The notes under the pieces were generated by a model, which was given only the letters and a program-made list of their open reading frames with translations, had not been told where the DNA came from and made no database searches. Of a stretch of 64,000 nt of DNA, positions 27,111-36,330 are shown piece after piece. Location of the stretch: NCBI GenBank assembly GCA_024276825.1, contig JAJRWI010000079.1:51365-115364 (forward strand). Direction: 5' to 3'. The DNA comes from an archaeon. GTDB taxonomy: Archaea; Asgardarchaeota; Thorarchaeia; Thorarchaeales; Thorarchaeaceae. Numbering within the stretch: position 1 is the first letter of the stretch; every line of letters begins with the position of its first letter. The position numbers were made by a program, and so were the translations under genes.

Positions 27111-29363
27111 TCAGCCTTGATTCTTCTTGGCCTCTCTCCACATGATCTCTGCCAATACAGTGAACATATCAGCAACACCCTCGCCAGTCTTGGCGCTGCT
27201 CTCCATGTAGAGGAAGCCCTGGTCTTCAGCCCATTTCTTTGCCTCTTCTGAAGATACTGCTCTGTCGGGCAGGTCAATCTTGTTTCCAATGCAGATCATA
27301 GGCACGCGGGTGCCAATGGACTCGTCAGCCTCTTTGACCCATTTTGGTAATTCAGCAAAGGATCTACGTCGTGTGACATCAAAGACAAGTATCACTCCAG
27401 CAGCTCCACTATAGTACATCTTCCTAACAGCCTGAAATCTGGCCTGACCTGCAACATCCCAGGCCTGAAGTTTGATTCCAATCGCATATTCAGACTCTGG
27501 AGGACTGATGTAAGTGAGCTTTACAGCAAACTGCGAGCCAATTGTTGTTTTATAGTCCTTCTCAAAGGAACCTGTGGTGTATCTAGTGACAAGCGCCGTT
27601 TTACCAACAGCACCTTCTCCTATAATCATGACCTTGAACAAATATGCATATGAATCAGGAGATGCCCCAGGAGGCATGGGCTTTGGCGGGCGTGAACGGA
27701 TCTCAGCAACTAGAGCACTCTGGTTCTCAACGACTTCCGAAACTGGCGGAGTTGTAGTTTCAGGAGCAGGTTCTGTTGTTGTGCCCATAGCATTATCTAC
27801 AATGTCCTGCACCTCAGCACCATCAACCTGCTCACCAAACAGTCTGTCAAGAAGTTCTTCTGCCTCTCTTAACTGGTCTAATTCACTCTGTACAGGTGTT
27901 GAGTCACTTGCACCAAATACTGTGGAAACCTCATCGGGAGAAGCAAAGGGTGAAATAGCAATCTCTTCACTCACCTTATCCACAACAGGTTCTATGTCTA
28001 CAGGCGCCTCAGCTGCAGGAGCAGCTATAGCTGACCCTTTCTCGACGAGGATAGCAGTTTCTGGAGTTGTGACCTGTCGTACCTGGCCCTTTTCATCAGT
28101 CCACATCAGAACAATGGGCCTGACAATAACTGTGCCCTCAGTTGTGGGCATTAGTTGAACCTCAATTATCTTGGCCTCTTTTGGTCCAAGGTCAAAACGC
28201 AGTTGTTGAGGATTAACTGTTAGATTGTCCTTGGGGAACCAATAGATCTTACCTGTGATTCCTGATACAGGCTCATCGCTCACATTTACAACCTTGAGTT
28301 TCCCAATGAGTGCGGTCCCGGTTTGTGCACCATCACTCACTTCGAATTTTGGAATTATATGATAGAGGCCTGAGATTACTTTTAGAGTGCTGTTTGACAG
28401 TCCAACAAGCACCTCTTTCATATCATCACTGTCAACATCCCCAACGTGAATTGATAGTATCTTCGAACTAACATCTACCTCAGAAAGCAGATTAAGTTCT
28501 GCCATGTAGAGGTTGTAGAACAAGACACGATAGTCATTAGTTGCTACGACAATCTCATCCATATGATCAGCATTCAGTTCTGCGATTCTAACTGATTGGG
28601 CCTTGACACCCTCAAGTTTTGAGAACAGCTCGAGTTTGTTCTCCTCATTTCTGAATATCCTGATCGAACCGTCATGAGTGACCACTCCAAGCTCCATCTT
28701 TCTGTCGCCAAGTATATCACCAGCAGCGACTGAGATTACAGGGCTTGGAAGCTCAATTGTGTCAATCTGTTTCATGATTCCATTTGAAACCTTGAATATT
28801 CTGAGTTTGCTATCACGTGTGCCCGCGACTATCTCTTCAATCTCATCACCAATAACATCGCAAGTGCCAATGGCCAATGGCATGTCATCTAGTTTAAAGG
28901 ACACAAGCTCTTCAAGTTGATTATCAGGGGCCATCTTGTATACTCGAAGTGATGAGTCGCTTCCGCCTGCAATTATCTCATTCTTGCCATCTCCAGTGAC
29001 ATCCGTGACATAGACTGATGTCACAAACCTATCAACGCCCTGCTCAGCAAGAAGTTCTAAAACGCCGCTGGGGGCAAAACGGAATACCCTAACGGTACCA
29101 GTGCTTCCTGGAGTGTCACCTATTCCAATGCTATTGCCAACAACAATCTCCATCTGGCCATCATTGTTAGCATCAGCAATCCTTAATGATAAGATACTGC
29201 CATTGATTGTGTGAGATGCAAGGAGTTTGATTTCACCATTTACCACATCATACAAACGGAGTATTCCGTCTCTGCCACCAGTGCATAATTGCATTTCTTG
29301 AGAGTCAGTCACAGGACCCACTGCAATTGCACTCGTGTTTATCTCATCTGGAATATCAAACAT
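27111..29363 (-). CDS. beta-propeller / Ig-like / Ras-superfamily GTPase fusion protein
   Basis: About 750 residues. The N-terminal half has seven FG-GAP-like repeats of the form DxxxDxxxEIVxGxxDxxLRVY (for example DVTGDGKNEIIAGGSDSSLRVY), enough for one propeller. An Ig- or ear-like beta domain (KLKVVNVSDEPVSGITGKIY..FDLGPKEAKIIEV) and an acidic, Pro/Thr-rich linker come next. The C-terminal small GTPase has all five G boxes: GEGAVGKT, a Thr in YKTTIG, WDVAGQ, GNKID and SSAK. It ends KKNQG, with no prenylation cysteine. I start at ATG 29363, as a longer start at 29420 sits inside the TATA box. Rab-like GTPases are expanded in Asgard archaea; the propeller probably binds a partner. Confidence 0.85.
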   Translation of the reverse strand: MFDIPDEINTSAIAVGPVTDSQEMQLCTGGRDGILRLYDVVNGEIKLLASHTINGSILSLRIADANNDGQMEIVVGNSIGIGDTPGSTGTVRVFRFAPSGVLELLAEQGVDRFVTSVYVTDVTGDGKNEIIAGGSDSSLRVYKMAPDNQLEELVSFKLDDMPLAIGTCDVIGDEIEEIVAGTRDSKLRIFKVSNGIMKQIDTIELPSPVISVAAGDILGDRKMELGVVTHDGSIRIFRNEENKLELFSKLEGVKAQSVRIAELNADHMDEIVVATNDYRVLFYNLYMAELNLLSEVDVSSKILSIHVGDVDSDDMKEVLVGLSNSTLKVISGLYHIIPKFEVSDGAQTGTALIGKLKVVNVSDEPVSGITGKIYWFPKDNLTVNPQQLRFDLGPKEAKIIEVQLMPTTEGTVIVRPIVLMWTDEKGQVRQVTTPETAILVEKGSAIAAPAAEAPVDIEPVVDKVSEEIAISPFASPDEVSTVFGASDSTPVQSELDQLREAEELLDRLFGEQVDGAEVQDIVDNAMGTTTEPAPETTTPPVSEVVENQSALVAEIRSRPPKPMPPGASPDSYAYLFKVMIIGEGAVGKTALVTRYTTGSFEKDYKTTIGSQFAVKLTYISPPESEYAIGIKLQAWDVAGQARFQAVRKMYYSGAAGVILVFDVTRRRSFAELPKWVKEADESIGTRVPMICIGNKIDLPDRAVSSEEAKKWAEDQGFLYMESSAKTGEGVADMFTVLAEIMWREAKKNQG

Positions 29364-29405
29364 GATTCGAGGTGATGTCAATGTATGGACCATCCAACAC
29401 TCCAC

Positions 29406-29419
29406 TTTATTATATATCA
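29406..29419 (-). promoter_or_regulatory. TATA box of the propeller-GTPase gene
   Basis: On the minus strand, GATATATAATAAAG lies about 50 bases upstream of the ATG at 29363. A transcript starting about 25 bases on would exclude the start codons at 29420 and probably 29393. Confidence 0.5.
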
Positions 29420-29526
29420 AGATTCTATTGTTGACTATTTCTACTTTGCTAGGGCGTCTTATTTTGACTTTGACTCAAAGACACATTATTTAACCACTAT
29501 TGATGAGGATTTCTCGTGTGGTTTAA

Positions 29527-30300
29527 TTGATTAAACTTTCCGTTCAGAACATCCAAAAGTCGTACAAGAATGAAGACAATGATGAAACCCATGTCTTAGA
29601 TGGCATCACATTCAAAGTGAAAAACGGAGAGTTTCTTAGTATTCTCGGGCCCTCGGGATGCGGCAAGACCACTCTTCTAAAGATCATAGCTGGACTGCTC
29701 GAGCCCGATGAAGGACGAATATTGATCGATGATGTGGAGGTTGGCTTAAACCATCACAGAGTGGGATACATCTTTCAAGAAGAGAGCCTCTTTCCATGGA
29801 GGACTGTTCGCCAGAACATAGAGTTCGGGCTTGAGATTGCTGGGGTTCCCGAAGAGGAGAGAGAGAGGAGGGTCCGGAACATTATCTCTCTTGTTGGGCT
29901 CAAGGGAATCGAGGACAATCTACCACATGAGATCTCTGGGGGTCAGGCAAGAAGAGCAGAGATGGCCCGAAGTTTGGTCACTAACCCAGACATCCTCGTT
30001 TCTGATGAGGGGCTGTCAAACCTTGATGCTCAGACTCGAAACTTTTTACAGGAAGAGTTTCTCAGAGTTTGGGAGAAGACCAGGTCCACAGTACTCTTTG
30101 TTTCACATAATGTTGATGAGGCTGTATTCATGTCCGATCGAATCCTCATCATGAGCAACATCCCTGCCAAGATAATCGCAGAGTATGAGATAGACATTTC
30201 TCGACCAAGAACCCGCGCCAGTCATGAGTGTCGGGAATACCGTGCTCAAATCCTTGAAGTGTTAAGGATTGAGCAGGAAAAGGCCATGAGAAGATGGTAG
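29527..30300 (+). CDS. ABC transporter ATPase (nitrate/sulfonate/taurine type)
   Basis: 257 residues. Walker A GPSGCGKTT, Q-loop YIFQEESLFPW, signature ISGGQARRAEMARSL, Walker B with an unusual ILVSDEGLSNLD (Gly for the normal Pro after DE) and switch histidine FVSHNVDEA. Closest in pattern to SsuB/TauB/NrtD ATPases. The permease and binding protein are on the opposite strand just downstream, so the importer is encoded as two convergent units. TTG start with a TATA-like TTATTTAA about 37 bases upstream. Confidence 0.88.
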   Translation: MIKLSVQNIQKSYKNEDNDETHVLDGITFKVKNGEFLSILGPSGCGKTTLLKIIAGLLEPDEGRILIDDVEVGLNHHRVGYIFQEESLFPWRTVRQNIEFGLEIAGVPEEERERRVRNIISLVGLKGIEDNLPHEISGGQARRAEMARSLVTNPDILVSDEGLSNLDAQTRNFLQEEFLRVWEKTRSTVLFVSHNVDEAVFMSDRILIMSNIPAKIIAEYEIDISRPRTRASHECREYRAQILEVLRIEQEKAMRRW

Positions 30301-30309
30301 TTTGCTTAT

Positions 30310-30324
30310 TCTAGTAAAACTAGA
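30310..30324. terminator. hairpin between convergent ABC genes
   Basis: Perfect 6-bp stem TCTAGT/ACTAGA with an AAA loop between the ATPase stop and the permease stop, which it overlaps. Confidence 0.35.
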
Positions 30325-31159
30325 CTGTCACTTCCTGACGCCATTGTAGAGTGTGCTTCTCAACATAGAGGAATGCATATGTTATTATGAAACCAATAAG
30401 CCCAATGACCAGCATTGCTGAGAGGGTCGACCCAGTCTGACCGAGTTGCTCAGTTATAATGACAAGATAGCCGAGACCCAGACCACCACCAATCATCTCA
30501 GCGGCCACAAGACACATCCATCCAATGCCAAAGCCAATCCTGAATCCTGCGAATATCTCAGGCGCTGCTGAGGGAATAATAATCTTGCTTAATATTTGGG
30601 ACTCTGATGCACCAAAAGTACGTGCAACATCGATATGAACAGGGCTAGTGCGTTTCACACCTGCCACTGTATTTAGAAGAATGGGGAAGAATGCACCAAT
30701 CCAGATGATGAAGACCTGGCTGGCCATCACATTTTGCCAGATAATGTTTGAAGACCCAAAAATAAGTATTGATAATGGAATCCATGCGATTGGGGGAATG
30801 GGTCTCATGGCCTCCACTACGGGACCAAGTATTGCATCAACAATCCGATAGCGACCAATAGCAATCCCTAAGGGAACAGCCGTGACCATGGCAATGAGAA
30901 AGCCAATAGTGACTCTAATCATGCTAAGCTGTGTATGCTCAAGCAGAGTTCTCCCATCAGTGTCGCCAATAGTCACTAGTTTGTAGAACGAGCCAGCCAC
31001 ATCGATAAGAGTGATTCCCCGCGACACCATTGCAATAATCTGCCATAGAGAGAGGATGATGGCAAGGGGAATGATTATTCTGAACAAGACAAAATGCATC
31101 TTATTTGAGAGATACTTTGGGTGCTTATTCTCGGCAGATATTGCTTTCATCATGACCAT
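30320..31159 (-). CDS. ABC transporter permease (SsuC/TauC type)
   Basis: 279 residues with about six membrane helices: VLFRIIIPLAIILSLWQIIAM near the N-terminus and the BPD-type cytoplasmic loop DVARTFGASESQILSKIIIPSAAPEIFAG (EAA-like motif contacting the ATPase). Downstream of the binding-protein gene on the same strand. Substrate class is nitrate, sulfonate, taurine or a pyrimidine precursor; not resolved. Confidence 0.87.
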   Translation of the reverse strand: MVMMKAISAENKHPKYLSNKMHFVLFRIIIPLAIILSLWQIIAMVSRGITLIDVAGSFYKLVTIGDTDGRTLLEHTQLSMIRVTIGFLIAMVTAVPLGIAIGRYRIVDAILGPVVEAMRPIPPIAWIPLSILIFGSSNIIWQNVMASQVFIIWIGAFFPILLNTVAGVKRTSPVHIDVARTFGASESQILSKIIIPSAAPEIFAGFRIGFGIGWMCLVAAEMIGGGLGLGYLVIITEQLGQTGSTLSAMLVIGLIGFIITYAFLYVEKHTLQWRQEVTV

Positions 31160-31246
31160 GAGTCCTGAAACTCAAACTCTTTTGTTTCTGTCGTTATGTG
31201 TGAGTGCCAGCTGGGATAGTCATATTCCCGCTGGCATCATCGAGTT

Positions 31247-32239
31247 CTATGGACTTGTGGCCACATCAAGAAATGTCTGATTGACAAAGCCATTTAGGAA
31301 TGTGGGCATCTCTGAATAGTCCATCTCCACAACAGACTCGTCTATCAGATATGACAGATACATCTCGAGGCCTGTCACATTGAGAGCATAGTCAAATATC
31401 ACACGGTTGAACGCATTCTCCACGGCTTCAGGAGCGACTTCAAGCCAATCGATGGCAATCTGTAATGCCTCTGCAGGATTGTCTTGAATCCACTTTTCAG
31501 CACGAACATGCACATTGATCACTTTCTGAACAATATCAGGATGTGCCTCAATGAAACTATCAGAGGCTCCAACAACACAACAGGGATGTCTTGGCCAGAT
31601 CTCCCCAGATAGTACAAGTGGGACAGTGATATTGTCATATTCTGACAATGAGGGGAATGGTTCCCATGCGATATATGCGGGTGCGTCGGGCGTCAATGAG
31701 AGAGCCATGTCTTGCACCCTGGCAGTTTCAGCATTAATGTCATTGATAGTCAACCCCGACTGATTGAGTGCAAGTCGGAGGAGAAAGTTTTGAACTGTGG
31801 CAGGACCTGGATGATAGACAGTCTTTCCAGCAAGGTCTGCAACAGATGTTATGCGTCCTTCATCATATTCAGACTTTAGAACAGATATTGCCGAACCTTC
31901 AAGGTTTACAGCGGCAAGAACTGTCACTGCAATCTCTTGATTTATGCTCTTGACAATAGCTGGTGCAGCACCAAGGTATCCCATGTCAATCTGTCCACCT
32001 TGGAACCCGTCCATCTCATAGGCTCCATTCTGGTATTGATAGAGATCGACCTTAAGGCCTGCTTCTTCAAAGAAGCCATTGACAATAGCAACACGCAGCG
32101 CAAGTTGATGAATGTCTTGAGAGAGATATCCAATACGCACATCGGGGGCTGCTGGTGTGTTGACAATGACAATCAAGGCAGCAGAAGTCACAATAACAAG
32201 AGCGACAACTAGGGCAATTCCCTGTTTTTGATTCATCAT
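31247..32239 (-). CDS. ABC transporter substrate-binding protein (SsuA/NMT1-like)
   Basis: About 330 residues: an N-terminal signal anchor (GIALVVALVIVTSAALIVIV) then the periplasmic binding fold VRIGYLSQDIHQLALRVAIVNGFFEEAGLKVDL, GGQIDMGYLGAAPAIVKSINQEI and AYIAWEPFPSLSE. I choose ATG 32239 because AGGAG lies seven bases upstream; the longer TTG start at 32272 overlaps the TATA box. It captures substrate outside the cell for the permease. Confidence 0.87.
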   Translation of the reverse strand: MMNQKQGIALVVALVIVTSAALIVIVNTPAAPDVRIGYLSQDIHQLALRVAIVNGFFEEAGLKVDLYQYQNGAYEMDGFQGGQIDMGYLGAAPAIVKSINQEIAVTVLAAVNLEGSAISVLKSEYDEGRITSVADLAGKTVYHPGPATVQNFLLRLALNQSGLTINDINAETARVQDMALSLTPDAPAYIAWEPFPSLSEYDNITVPLVLSGEIWPRHPCCVVGASDSFIEAHPDIVQKVINVHVRAEKWIQDNPAEALQIAIDWLEVAPEAVENAFNRVIFDYALNVTGLEMYLSYLIDESVVEMDYSEMPTFLNGFVNQTFLDVATSP

Positions 32240-32270
32240 ATGCAGTCTCCTGAAACAATAAGACTCGTTC

Positions 32271-32284
32271 AATTATATATAGAG
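32271..32284 (-). promoter_or_regulatory. TATA box of the ABC importer operon
   Basis: On the minus strand CTCTATATATAATT is centred about 38 bases upstream of the ATG at 32239, giving a short leader that includes AGGAG. Confidence 0.55.
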
Positions 32285-32349
32285 GTTAAGATATGGACTA
32301 CTTCTGTATAAAGTGGATGACAAAAATGCAGTAGTTCCGAAACTATCCG

Positions 32350-33441
32350 TTAAATCTTGAAGTCTTTAACAGTCTGAATATATTTGGCTATAGGCAGCTC
32401 CCATCTCTTTGTTTCAGGGTTGAAATTGTCATAATGGAATTGTGCCTGAGACTGTTTGAACTTATACTGTATCTGAATAAAGTATGAGGACAGATAGGGG
32501 CGCATTAGATCAAATCCTTGCATAAAGGGGTCAAATTCATTCGCACCTATTGCTATTCCCAGCCTGAGCTTCATTGGCGACTCGACAGCAAAGCCCATCT
32601 TGAAAGGTAGTTTATAAAAGCAAGTAATTATCTGATCGGGTTTTCTGTCAACCTCAATGAATAATGAGATAAAGAGTTCATCATACAGAGACCTGACAAC
32701 TGGCCGAATCCCTTTGATTAGTCCGCTCTTCTCAAGACGTTTCATTCTCTTACTTACTTGTGTTTCAGACAGAGAGAGGTCAGAAGCAAGTTCTTTCATT
32801 GTGCCCTCAGGATTCTCAAGAAGAAATCTCATTATTTGAACATCTTTGATGTCAAAATCAATCATGTGCGGCTGAAGGTCCAGATTGAGTGGGCTCTTGA
32901 CTTTACTCTTCATAGTCTTATTGATGTCCTTATACCATTCTTTCCAGTCAAATTTCCAGCCCGAACTGAGGTCATAACGTGAAAAATCCATCTTCTTGAC
33001 TTCATAGTCAACAAGGTCAAACATGTAGTATTTGTTGATGAGACCCTTCTTTTTAATCTCTTTCAGTATCTGCTCGCAAGAACTTGGCGCAGTTATTGGA
33101 TATACTGCATGAATCATGAAACCATTATATTGTCCGATTGTATGGCAATGCCAATAGAAACAGTCTATCTTATTGACAAGTTCTTCAAGTCTATTCTCAA
33201 GTCCAATTACTGCATCAAGAAGAATGATTGTTTCACCAAGTCCTATCTTTCGTTCATGGGTCTGGACGCAGGCGGGATAGAGAATCTTTCGTTCTCGAAG
33301 TTTTTTCAGTCTGTATCGGATGGTGCGGTCATTCATCCCCAGCTCCTTGGCCAGCTCACGGGTGGACACTTTGGCACCCATCTGGTCCAAGGCCTCAAGT
33401 ATTCTGAGGTCCGTATCATCCAGTTCAAGTCTCTTTTTCAA
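32350..33441 (-). CDS. Lrp/AsnC-like regulator with two winged helices
   Basis: 363 residues made of two similar halves. Each begins with an AsnC-type helix-turn-helix: DDTDLRILEALDQMG..STRELAKELGMNDRTIRYRLKKL, and FDIKDVQIMRFLLENPEG..ELASDLSLSETQVSKRMKRL about residue 195. The helical DNA-binding units are followed by alpha/beta regions that could be divergent effector domains. It is divergent from the small HTH gene and behind the importer, which it may regulate. Confidence 0.78.
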   Translation of the reverse strand: MKKRLELDDTDLRILEALDQMGAKVSTRELAKELGMNDRTIRYRLKKLRERKILYPACVQTHERKIGLGETIILLDAVIGLENRLEELVNKIDCFYWHCHTIGQYNGFMIHAVYPITAPSSCEQILKEIKKKGLINKYYMFDLVDYEVKKMDFSRYDLSSGWKFDWKEWYKDINKTMKSKVKSPLNLDLQPHMIDFDIKDVQIMRFLLENPEGTMKELASDLSLSETQVSKRMKRLEKSGLIKGIRPVVRSLYDELFISLFIEVDRKPDQIITCFYKLPFKMGFAVESPMKLRLGIAIGANEFDPFMQGFDLMRPYLSSYFIQIQYKFKQSQAQFHYDNFNPETKRWELPIAKYIQTVKDFKI

Positions 33442-33518
33442 ACCGATCTATCCTCTGGGTTGGCTTGCATTAGTCATGTGGAGTGGCTTCTCGAAGGCAA
33501 GATGGGTTGCTTCAGGCG

Positions 33519-33539
33519 CAATAAATATATATCTTTACC
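33519..33539 (-). promoter_or_regulatory. TATA box and GGTAA half-site for the Lrp-like gene
   Basis: On the minus strand GGTAAAGATATATATTTATTG contains a strong TATA element about 80 bases from the gene start. The GGTAA next to it repeats the half-site of the palindrome at 33566. Confidence 0.4.
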
Positions 33540-33565
33540 AGCAACATCATGAATGGTTGATTTGT

Positions 33566-33590
33566 GGTAATATTTTTAAGAAATCTTACC
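33566..33590. promoter_or_regulatory. 25-bp palindrome over the TATA box of the small HTH gene
   Basis: GGTAA and TTACC ends enclose an imperfect palindrome with inner ATTT/AAAT matches; it covers the TATA-like TATTTTTAAG about 40 bases upstream of the gene. A protein bound here would block TBP, so repression, perhaps autoregulation, is likely. Confidence 0.5.
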
Positions 33591-33618
33591 ATAATCACCC
33601 CACAGCCTCAGCAGTGTG

Positions 33619-33903
33619 ATGAATATGCTACGTTTACCAAAAAGTGCCAAGTTTGTTTTGTTTACTCTTGCAAAAGAGGGGCCAATGACCCCACAGGACT
33701 TGAGCTCAAAATATGACATATCACCAAGAACAGTTTCTTTTGCACTTCGAAGACTTGTGGAGTATCAGATCTGCCAGAAGATCCCAAATCTTCAGGACAT
33801 GCGTCAACCCCTCTATTGCATAGACAAGCAGCGAATACGTGAGCTGGAATTAAACATTGATCAGCTAAAGGTAAAGACACGAATGTCAATGCGTTCAATC
33901 TGA
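33619..33903 (+). CDS. small winged-helix DNA-binding protein
   Basis: About 94 residues: MarR/ArsR-like helix-turn-helix with LPKSAKFVLFTLAKEGPMTPQDLSSKYDI then PRTVSFALRRLVEYQICQK and a wing (NLQDMRQPLYCI), followed by a short C-terminal helix for dimerisation (IRELELNIDQLKVKTRM). ATG at 33619; GTG at 33616 and ATG at 33625 are also possible. Likely binds the palindrome in its own promoter. Confidence 0.8.
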   Translation: MNMLRLPKSAKFVLFTLAKEGPMTPQDLSSKYDISPRTVSFALRRLVEYQICQKIPNLQDMRQPLYCIDKQRIRELELNIDQLKVKTRMSMRSI

Positions 33904-33994
33904 CCCCCTTTTTTATCAGCTCATCTCCTATTTCTCATGAAACAAAATAGTTTTAGAAGATACTGAATGTTAGATAAACAGATGACTTTGGTGA

Positions 33995-34378
33995 ATGCAC
34001 ATGAGCCTGCGTGAACGAATACCAGAACAACTTCGATTAAGCGATGAGGTGGCAGTAATACCCACAGAGGAAGAGGTCGCGGTCTTTCCAACCAGCGAGT
34101 ACATTCTTCTTGAGATATCGCATAAGATTGGGAAGGTCAATGTCGTAAAGATTGCTAATACCATCAGAAACCTTGTGAAGAATGATCAGCGAATGGTGGC
34201 AATCAGAGGCTATGGTTTCAAGGGGATAGGTCTATCTGTGAGGATTGCTCATGAACTCAAGAAACGGGAGAAGCGGTTTCTCTACCAGATGACCTTTGAT
34301 ACTTTTGACGCGGCTGAACCTGGCAGTAATCAGGTCTTTACGAGTGTACAGATTGTAGTTATGCCCCCCAAAGAATGA
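33995..34378 (+). CDS. Alba-like nucleic-acid-binding protein
   Basis: 127 residues. The core VNVVKIANTIRNLVKNDQRMVAIRGYGFKGIGLSVRIAHELKKR follows the Alba fold: first helix with the pairing residues, the strand IRGYG, and the second helix, ending in a beta hairpin (QVFTSVQIVVMPP). It has an extra N-terminal segment (RIPEQLRLSDEVAV..EEEVAVF). Alba proteins coat DNA or RNA in archaea; this one is longer and divergent. Confidence 0.6.
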   Translation: MHMSLRERIPEQLRLSDEVAVIPTEEEVAVFPTSEYILLEISHKIGKVNVVKIANTIRNLVKNDQRMVAIRGYGFKGIGLSVRIAHELKKREKRFLYQMTFDTFDAAEPGSNQVFTSVQIVVMPPKE

Positions 34379-34465
34379 TAATCTGTGATGATATGATAGC
34401 CAGTGATTATAGATAAACCATTACTTTTTGCAACAGATTGAAAAGGCAATGATTCATTCACCAGA

Positions 34466-35671
34466 ATGGAGAGAGAGGTGTCTAGGAAGTCCTTCATTGC
34501 ATCAGTCTTTCTGATTTGTTTGATTGTAGTTCAGTCAGTAGTCATATTAGTAACCGCCGTAAGTTCTCGTCAACTGGTCCCGCCTAGCTCAAAGAGTGAA
34601 TACATTATCATTGACCCAATCACAATAAATCAAGACTATGAGTTTAGAAACTCATACTTTACGGGTTCTGGAACCCCCAATGACCCATATGTACTGTCTG
34701 GGGTGAAGATCATTGGAAGTGATTATTGCATATCAATTTCGAACACCAGTGTGTATATTATCATAAGGAGAAGCTTTTTCATTTCTGCAGGGGGAAACTG
34801 CATTAGTCTTTACAATGTCACAAATATTCGAATTGAAGATTCAATAATAGATCAGGGCAGTGTGGGTATCATCTCAAGAAACAGTTCAAGAGTCGTGTTT
34901 GATAATATCACGTGTACTAATCTCGTAACTGGAGCTATTTTGCTACAGACTGATCATGTCATCGTGGAGGATTGCTCTATATATGCAAATCAGAGGGGTT
35001 TCATCCTGACCAACTCGTCAAGTACTGTCCTTAGGAACAATAGGGTGTTTGCAAATCGGGAGTATGGCATATATCTGGATCAGTCGACAGTAAATTGTAC
35101 TGTCTATGCAAACGAGATTGGATGGAACAGAGAAAAGGACAAGGAGGAGGTTCATAATGCATTTGATGATGGAGAGGGCAATTTGTGGTATAATCTGAGC
35201 ATATCTCTCGGAAACAGATGGTCTGATTACAATACTACTGGAGATTATCGGGTTGAAGGAGAAGCGGCATCACTGGATATCTACCCATTGACTCTTGAAG
35301 ACTCAACATCTCCAATTATTGATTCACCTCAAGACATCGTGATATCAGACACATCAGTATATTATCAGATAATCTGGCACCCAATTGAGGAATATCCCTA
35401 CTACTACGCTATATATCGCGAAGGCAAAACGCTCTCTGATGGTTATTGGGATGGTAATCCAATACAAATTGAAATCCATGATAATCAAATTGGCTCATAC
35501 AACTACACAATTATTGTGATCGACGCATCAGGGAATACAGCATTGGACACCGTATTTTCAGTAGTTGTATTCAGCTTGTTTAAGGGCGTTTCCATTGCAC
35601 AGGTCATCATGGCATCGGTGCTCAGTGTGGCATTGGTCGGTCTCGTGATTATTTGTATTAAGAGATATTGA
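34466..35671 (+). CDS. surface-anchored parallel beta-helix protein (NosD/CASH-like)
   Basis: 401 residues: N-terminal signal anchor (SFIASVFLICLIVVQSVVILVTAV), right-handed beta-helix rungs from about 90 to 220 (IRIEDSIIDQGSVGIISRNSS, VFDNITCTNLVTGAIL, VEDCSIYANQRGFIL, VLRNNRVFANREYGIYL), a beta domain and a C-terminal membrane helix before KRY. Probably displayed on the cell surface, binding or cleaving carbohydrate; no catalytic residues can be assigned. Confidence 0.8.
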   Translation: MEREVSRKSFIASVFLICLIVVQSVVILVTAVSSRQLVPPSSKSEYIIIDPITINQDYEFRNSYFTGSGTPNDPYVLSGVKIIGSDYCISISNTSVYIIIRRSFFISAGGNCISLYNVTNIRIEDSIIDQGSVGIISRNSSRVVFDNITCTNLVTGAILLQTDHVIVEDCSIYANQRGFILTNSSSTVLRNNRVFANREYGIYLDQSTVNCTVYANEIGWNREKDKEEVHNAFDDGEGNLWYNLSISLGNRWSDYNTTGDYRVEGEAASLDIYPLTLEDSTSPIIDSPQDIVISDTSVYYQIIWHPIEEYPYYYAIYREGKTLSDGYWDGNPIQIEIHDNQIGSYNYTIIVIDASGNTALDTVFSVVVFSLFKGVSIAQVIMASVLSVALVGLVIICIKRY

Positions 35672-35690
35672 GAATGTGATGACCAAGTCA

Positions 35691-35703
35691 CTAAATAAAT
35701 AAG
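35691..35703 (+). promoter_or_regulatory. TATA box of the por operon
   Basis: TAAATAAATAAGC lies about 58 bases upstream of the porG ATG; a leader of roughly 30 bases would carry the ribosome site AAGGTGA. Confidence 0.45.
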
Positions 35704-35754
35704 CATGCAGATTCGTGCCACACTTGTCTAGTCACCAATGAAGGTGAGAACACA

Positions 35755-36330
35755 ATGGCCCTTGATTTCGCAAAAGGCATAACTGAATTTCGTTGGCACG
35801 GTCGTGGCGGACAAGGTGTTGTCACGAGTAACCAGATGCTGGGCAAGGCTGCCCTCAAAGAGGGAAACTACATTCAGGCCTTTCCAGAGTTTGGTCCCGA
35901 GCGCACTGGAGCGCCAGTCCGGGCTTTCTTGAGAATTAGTAAAGACCCTATTCAAATCTATGCTCAAGTCTATGCTCCTGATGTGGTCATCTGTATTGAT
36001 CCGACTCTTCTGGATGTTGTGAATCCAACCGAGGGACTCAAAGCTGATGGTACCCTTGTAATTAACACAACAATGACTCCAGAGGAGGTCAGGGACAAGT
36101 ATGACTTTAGGGGTGGAAAGGTTGTAACTGTTGACGCCAGCACGATTGCAATGGAAGTGCTTGGAAGACCATTCTATAATATGCCCACAATGGCAGCTGC
36201 TGTCGAGGCCACAAAAGTGGTCAAGATTGAAACGGTCATTGAGGCAGTACTTGAGAGGTATCCCGGAAAGGTGGGCGAGCTCAATAAAGTTGCAATCGAG
36301 AAGGCCGTGAAGGAGGCGAAGATAGGATGA
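35755..36330 (+). CDS. porG: pyruvate:ferredoxin oxidoreductase gamma subunit
   Basis: 191 residues: TEFRWHGRGGQGVVTSNQMLGKAAL, then FPEFGPERTGAPVRAFLRIS and VVICIDPTLL, typical of the gamma subunit of archaeal four-subunit 2-oxoacid:ferredoxin oxidoreductases. First gene of gamma-delta-alpha-beta, the usual archaeal order, with four-base overlap to porD. Confidence 0.92.
   Translation: MALDFAKGITEFRWHGRGGQGVVTSNQMLGKAALKEGNYIQAFPEFGPERTGAPVRAFLRISKDPIQIYAQVYAPDVVICIDPTLLDVVNPTEGLKADGTLVINTTMTPEEVRDKYDFRGGKVVTVDASTIAMEVLGRPFYNMPTMAAAVEATKVVKIETVIEAVLERYPGKVGELNKVAIEKAVKEAKIG

Noticed and set aside
27574..28158. 194-codon plus-strand frame inside the propeller-GTPase
   Set aside because: Antisense of the linker region; the minus-strand protein has clear domains.
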